Part shown: in pieces, positions 58,720 to 64,000 of the stretch
Layout of the letters: each line of letters opens with the position of its first letter
How positions within the stretch are numbered: the stretch's first letter is position 1
Source: Sweltsa coloradensis
Taxonomy: Eukaryota; Arthropoda; Insecta; Plecoptera; Chloroperlidae
Assembly (NCBI GenBank): GCA_024449915.1
Contig: JAMZAV010000106.1
Coordinates: forward strand, 372,001 to 436,000
Direction: 5' to 3'
DNA: 64,000 nt
Translations under genes and position numbers: made by a program
The notes under the pieces: generated by a model
What the model was told of the DNA's origin: nothing
Seen by the model: only the letters and a program-made list of their open reading frames with translations
Databases searched by the model: none

Positions 58720-59816
58720 AACCAAACACAAACTTACTTCCAGAAAGTTCTCCTATGATGTTTTGTTAAAAATACATCACTCCGACTTGCCTAGGGTGGG
58801 TTGGGTTGGGAATAACTTCTTACAAAGAAACTCTGGAAATCAATACCAAAGACGACGAGATTCTTTGTGATTTCACCCTATCACTTTTTCTGAATAGCCT
58901 TGCCAAAACAATTGTACTCTATCTCAAGCGAGTAGAAGAAAAATAAATACTAAAGCGTGCGTTTATAAAATCCATTTCGTAGAAAAGTATTTTTATTTAG
59001 TGGTTCTGTTTTCTTGTATAAATAAACGGCGGTGAGTTCTTTCACGAGCCAATTATCACCTCAAACGAAAGAGGGAAACTCTATTTCGTGGTCTTCTTGC
59101 TACGCGAGCGTTGAAAGTACAGCTAGCGCTCGAGTGCTACGATCTTTTAATACCATGACAACCAGCAGTGCTTGTTCTCTACTCACTGGGCGGAAAATGA
59201 ACTTTTCAAGTAACGAAGACCGGAGACTTTCAGCGATGAATTGAAAATCTCCCATGGAACTAAGATGAATAACATGACAAACCAAAACATTTTCAGAAGA
59301 CAAACATTAATATCCCTTATATTTGGTAACAATATACGGTTGTTATTAAATAAATATATGCACTACATCGAACCTTAACATAATCTAGAATTCCATGACT
59401 GCAATTTTTTTTAGCGAAATATGTGTAACTTATACAAAATTTAAAATACCTAAAAAATGTTGAATGGATATTCATCCTTCTTCCATGGCCATGAAACATA
59501 ACAAGTAAATAGCTAGTACTACAAATTTAAATTTCACCTCAAAATAAAGTATAAATTTCGTTTTTTTTTATATCAATCCACATCACCGGAAACAATAACC
59601 GTATTTCAACTTTTGAGACATAGCCATACAGATTTTCGGACTACTATTTTTTAATTTCTATTACTAAATGATACAGGTTTAAGGCTGTTGATTTATGATT
59701 CAAGCATACAATAACATTTCTACAGGTCAATCACACAGGTCTAAAGAATCATCACTGTCAATACGGTCTTCTATTGCAAACGTCAGTCTAGTGCCCTACT
59801 GTGCTAAACAAGTCCC
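58720..59816. other. Unique sequence, no gene recognised
   Basis: Frames of 60-70 codons on both strands near 59.1-59.3 kb overlap each other and carry no known motif. Confidence 0.45.
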
Positions 59817-59887
59817 CGTGTGGCACTTGAGCGCATGGCAAACCCGCCCGTCTTGTGTCCGACATTGGGTTCAAGTCCCCGTCTAGT
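59817..59887 (+). repeat. tRNA-like SINE head
   Basis: An A-box-like 'tggcacttgagcgcatggc' is followed by a near-perfect B box 'gggttcaagtcccc' at about 59,867. Acceptor pairing is poor, so a SINE head or tRNA pseudogene is more likely than a gene. Confidence 0.4.
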
Positions 59888-60009
59888 CCTTGAAATCACT
59901 TACAATCGTGTTGAGCTGTTGTTACATGTACTCGACACTCCAACCGACATAACATGTGTTTGCTGGTTAACACACATACGGCAGGGTGTACAACATTATC
60001 ACTTACTAT

Positions 60010-60410
60010 GGCTAGGGGTGTGCAAGTACCGGATCGGATATTTGGTAATCGAAACGCTTGTCAAAAATAGGTACCCGAATTTCGGGTAACAACAAATATA
60101 TTTTTGAAGATGGTGGAGGTGCCGGTCCATGAATTCGTACTTTATTGGTGGAGGTGCCGGTCCAGGATTATGTACTTGATTGGTGTAGGTGCCGGTCCAG
60201 ACTTTTTTTAAATATAGTTTATATACAAAACGACATACAGTAAACATAATATGTATTAGAAAATGAAGTGGAAGATAATCATAATGTTAAATTCTTCACA
60301 AGTATAATGAATTATCCGTTTTTGAATGCAGTACTATTATAACGACCATCTTTTTACCGACCCGACCCGACTGTTAAAACTTATACCCGCATAATCCCAA
60401 CTATGAGACC
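60010..60410 (+). repeat. Dispersed repeat family A, copy 5, with a 35-bp array
   Basis: It starts 'ctaggggtgtgcaagtacc', then 'ggtacccgaatttcgggtaac'. Three core words follow at 60,111-60,129, 60,146-60,164 and 60,181-60,199, exactly 35 bp apart; the third has one change. The right half carries 'aattcttcacaagtataat', 'gcagtactattataacgacc' and 'gacccgacccgactgt', aligning with 1,440-1,550 of copy 1. No coding frame. Confidence 0.75.
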
Positions 60411-62689
60411 AGCGAGATAATGTCAGTTAGGCCTACTAGGTGGTTTTGAACTTATTAGTGGCTGGCTGTGTGTTAAGCCTATACTGTGGAGGTGTGCCTG
60501 TCGTGGTGATGGATCCGAATGTTGCTGTGCAGTTGACATTGATAAATAGTTACCTTACTCTCGTGTTTACTCGCTAAGTGGCTCAACAATAGCACGCAAT
60601 ACCTCAATTCGTGAGGTCGTGGGTCCTGACTGATGCTTTACCTGTGATTAGACGAACGGGTTCGTACTACCACGTGTAGGCGCTCATGTCCGAAACCCTT
60701 GCACATGCACATTACTCGAATTGTATGGCCGACACACATTAAATAAATCTCATGTTCAAGGCATGTTAGAAAAGCAATTTCTTTTAACATTCATGTACAA
60801 ACAATATGCAATTCTTCTTGACAGTGACTTTTATAATACTAGTTTTACTTTCTTGTATAAAATTGCAGCGTTGTCATTTTGCTTATTTATTTTGACATAA
60901 GTTATTGCACCTCAAGTTTATATTAGTTTTTCGTTACTAACTGGCTGATTATTAGACGATGGAACAGGGATATGCACCATGCTATTTTCTGTAAAAAATT
61001 AAATCAATTCAAAACTGCTAAAGTTACATTGGAAAAAAGTAGATGCAACGTGGTATATCTGTATTGCAAGTGCTATATACAGTTATTCAATTCGAAACTT
61101 TTTCTTAGCTTTATATATTATTTCTATGGGGTTGTGTTTTCATTTATTTTCTTATCTAACTTTGTACTTTAAGCGATATTTTGTTATATAATTTAAAATT
61201 TGATATCACTTTTGGCTACTCGAGTAAAACCAATAAAGTCGTATCGTTTCCTCTTTCGTGTATTACCTTGTTGTCAGTGTATCTAAACCGCACGTTGAGC
61301 CTTGCTTTAATAATGTAATTGGTTTTCGAACCCCACCCTCTGTGTCGTGTTAATTGTGTATACGGGATGGTCCACGATTGCCGTCGGCCTTTGATGGGTA
61401 CTTTCACCATAACTCTGCAATATTGATTAGTTATAATTGCATCGCGCTGTAGTGCGTGCTACTGTAGCTGTCATGTCTGTGTATCTCGAGCTGGCGTATC
61501 GCGCGAGTTTAACATACTCTCAAAGGGATGGAGTTTTATAACTTTCTGATAAGGATTTAACTTCGACGAGGCGAGCTCTAAAAAGCCTGGAATTAATTTT
61601 AAGTTAGTTTATCAGACAATCGTTTATTTTGTGAAATTATCCTCTTTGAGAAAAAGTTGTTAATTTAGTTCATAAGTTTAATATTGTGAAATTCTAAGTC
61701 GTTTCGTTGACATCGGAATTCTTGAAAATGGGATAAAACTTTTATTAACACTGCAATGTTTTAAAATGAACTAAATGCTCGGTACGACATTTACTGGTGA
61801 TGGCTGGAGTAGAATCCAAATTTGGGTGTGGCATCGCCATTCCTGTACTAAGTTATCAGCAACGGAAATCGACGAAATATAAACCTATCGTCGCAAAATG
61901 TTGAATAATGCTGCAAGATTTTGACACACCTTAGCATGGCAGAAGCCAATAGTGAAAATTAAGGGGATATAATAAGTTTTGATTAGTGCCTAGGCCTATC
62001 TACTCACCCAGTTTAATTCCATATATTTGACAAGAATTCTGTATGAGAGTTGTATTTGGACATTTCCAAGAGTGGTATATTAACAACATGAGTGATGTCT
62101 TAACGTCATAAACCAACATTTGGAATTAAATAATAGATCATCACAAACAACTCGAAATTTGAGGTGTTTATCTTCTTGATAACACATATCGAAGTAATAA
62201 CATAGTATCACGCCTAATACGAGGCAATTCTAAGAATAGCAAGAGAAGTAGCTGTTTGACCCTGGGTTTAAAAACTGTTATTATTATCTCAAAATCGTCC
62301 TGTCATTGCACTCAGAGCTTCAACAGTTATTCGATTTCATAGTGCTAAAACTGCCTCTCGAAAATGAACGAGTAACTTTAATTTTACGAATGCCTTTTTT
62401 TGTTTATTTTGTCAAGTATTTTGTTTTTAGCATTTTTATTACTGAACATCTTCATATGACTGTATATTACTTTAAAATAATATTTCTATTCTCGCCCTTT
62501 TATGTTAGAGTTGTGTCCCAAAGTTGTTTTTGAATAAAAGAGATGTATAAAATCTAAAAAAAAATTGGACTCGGAATGCCATTATTTGTTACACAAGTAG
62601 ACTATAAATTTTTTCTTATCGTTATCTGAATTTCTTAAAATCGATTCTTATTTTTAGAAATGTGAACCGCGTCGTGTGAAAGTATGCGT
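60411..62689. other. Unique sequence, no gene recognised
   Basis: A possible degenerate tRNA-like head on the plus strand at about 60,570-60,635 ('gtggctcaacaatag' then 'gaggtcgtgggtcc') is too weak to list separately. Frames are short and AT-driven. Confidence 0.4.
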
Positions 62690-62930
62690 GTTGTTGAGCG
62701 CCACGGTGTTGACGTGTTGACGTGGCTTGCTGACACACCCTCTCAGCCGTGCCCTAGTCGGGACGAGAACCCGACGCCCGCCGTCCCATGCTGCCGGGCT
62801 ATCTTTAGCAGGGGGTTATTTATAACGCTGTGTAACGTAAAGAAGAGACCGACCCAATAAATGCAAATAATTCATTGAGCCTTGAATGAGGAGCATGACC
62901 TAATTCCGACAAGGACACTGGATCTACTAT
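62690..62930. other. Enhancer-like GC-richer island
   Basis: Repeat-free and GC-rich at 62,690-62,810, followed by ATGCAAAT (62,861-62,868) fused to AATTCATT and then CCTTGAATG. The octamer is the POU-factor site. Function is inference from motif density. Confidence 0.3.
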
Positions 62931-64000
62931 TGTTGTAGTCGACTATCCCTCTCAGGTACAATACTTCAAACGTCTACACTCTTTTTTATTTTACGTTTTA
63001 TTATTTATCTCTATATTTTATTACTTCCATCGACGTCTCTATGTTCAACTGTTTGTTGACAAAACTTTATAGTTTACGTGTGTGACATTCTTCATTATTT
63101 TCCCTCCTATTTTTTATGGCCACTCTACTCTCTACTGAAGAATGTGATTGTATCACAATATTACTTCCTAAAAGCTTATATTTTACGTTCTATTACTTTC
63201 GACAATTTAAATTTTATGTCCGCTTGTATTAGCATTTGTTTCTGTCAACCTCCGTAATAAATTAGTAATGTAAAATTGTTACTGTCCTATACCTGTTAGA
63301 TTAACTTAACACATTTCGTCTCCTGATTCAATGTCAACTCTGTATGACATAGGTATCCATTCGACAAAACTCCCATGTGCACTGGTTGAAACGACTGCTC
63401 TCTATCACACCTCTTGTTCAAAGTACTGCACCCTGTATCTGACTGTTCAGACTACCCTTCACCTACTGATCCCAACAAAACAACTGCACCGTCAACCTTC
63501 TCATTCAGTCTAAACATTTCACCTTATTATTTCTGACAACTCCGATGTTTATGACCTGATTGGTTCAGAACAAATGTCACGAATATACTTGGTTCTTCTG
63601 AATACACTTTACATGTTAAGGATTCAAATGACACACTTATATAATTCCTCTGGTTCAGATGACAACACTATTCTGGACGAGGGAACCTACTGGTTCAGAA
63701 GAGAGCACTTTACAACCTGCTGATGGAGGCGATGTCACTGGTGACTTCTTTTCTGCACAGATCTCGAGGCTTTCAATGCCAACTACAGCTGGTTGAAGGG
63801 GACCAAATGTCGTCAACAAAATACAATTTAGCCCGGATTCAACCAGCTAAAGCTAGAGCACTGGGGTCTCGACGTCTTCATACTTCATACTTGTTCTCGT
63901 CCGGAGGGGGTGCAGATCCACACGGCACAGTCACTCTCCACCACGTTCCGAAATAAATCATCGAACGACCGCGATCCGTTATTGACGGTTCGCGGTGGAT
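62931..64000. other. Unique sequence with degenerate TGGTTCAGA repeats
   Basis: TGGTTCAGA recurs at about 63,560, 63,652 and 63,691 and as TGGTTCTTCTGAA at 63,590, each followed by an 'aca.ctt' word, suggesting a decayed tandem array. The last frame (63,723-63,956, 77 codons) is unrecognised. Confidence 0.4.

Noticed and set aside
60111..60215. Three regularly spaced repeats, CRISPR-like
   Set aside because: The repeat is 19 bp with 16-bp spacers, there are three units only, no cas genes exist, and the same core occurs alone in a dispersed eukaryotic repeat.

Overview
The window looks like non-coding DNA from an invertebrate animal nuclear genome. It is visibly AT-rich. No open reading frame is longer than 200 codons, and none of the translations shows a protein family I recognise. 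There is no operon-like packing. The DNA is full of eukaryotic repeats: tRNA-derived SINE copies with an intact B box, short elements with terminal inverted repeats and target-site duplications, minisatellites, long (TTTA)n tracts and clusters of the palindromic word AGGCCTA. I associate that mix with marine deuterostomes and molluscs, but this is a weak inference and I do not name a species. The stretch is best read as a gene desert or a very long intron.

Layout. 1-6.4 kb: a cut-off SINE head, two copies of dispersed repeat family A (1.2 and 5.6 kb) and a small foldback element. 6.4-16 kb: mostly unique sequence with GC-richer islands and simple repeats. 16.1-18.5 kb: three SINE copies in the same orientation; the first is split by a 1,042-bp element with terminal inverted repeats. 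19-21.1 kb: local duplications and a 183-bp MITE. 23.4-23.9 kb: family A duplicated in tandem. 24.9-25.4 kb: AGGCCTA-rich tract. 25.5-30.0 kb: a large inverted repeat (family B) around a 2.4-kb spacer, with a TTAA-flanked MITE inside the right arm. 30-36 kb: family C repeats, two tRNA-like loci and another SINE. 37.9 kb: a near-perfect palindrome. 41.9 kb: a segment flanked by an exact 15-bp direct repeat. 45.8 kb: the only stretch I would consider as a possible coding exon. 46-47 kb: family C, a SINE, and a TGACGT minisatellite grown out of that SINE's head. 50-64 kb: more family A and C copies, small tandem arrays and several unique, enhancer-like islands.

Two themes stand out. First, a 16-17 nt word, TGGTGGAGGTGCCGGGT, recurs along the window on both strands. 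It is the reverse complement of the 3' end of an animal tRNA-Ala including the post-transcriptional CCA. That is what a retroelement primer-binding site, or the target of an 18-nt 3' tRNA fragment, should look like. Second, family B carries a near-palindromic RFX X-box in every 312-bp unit and CTCF-like words nearby, so this repeat may have spread regulatory sites. No protein-coding pathway can be assigned from the sequence.
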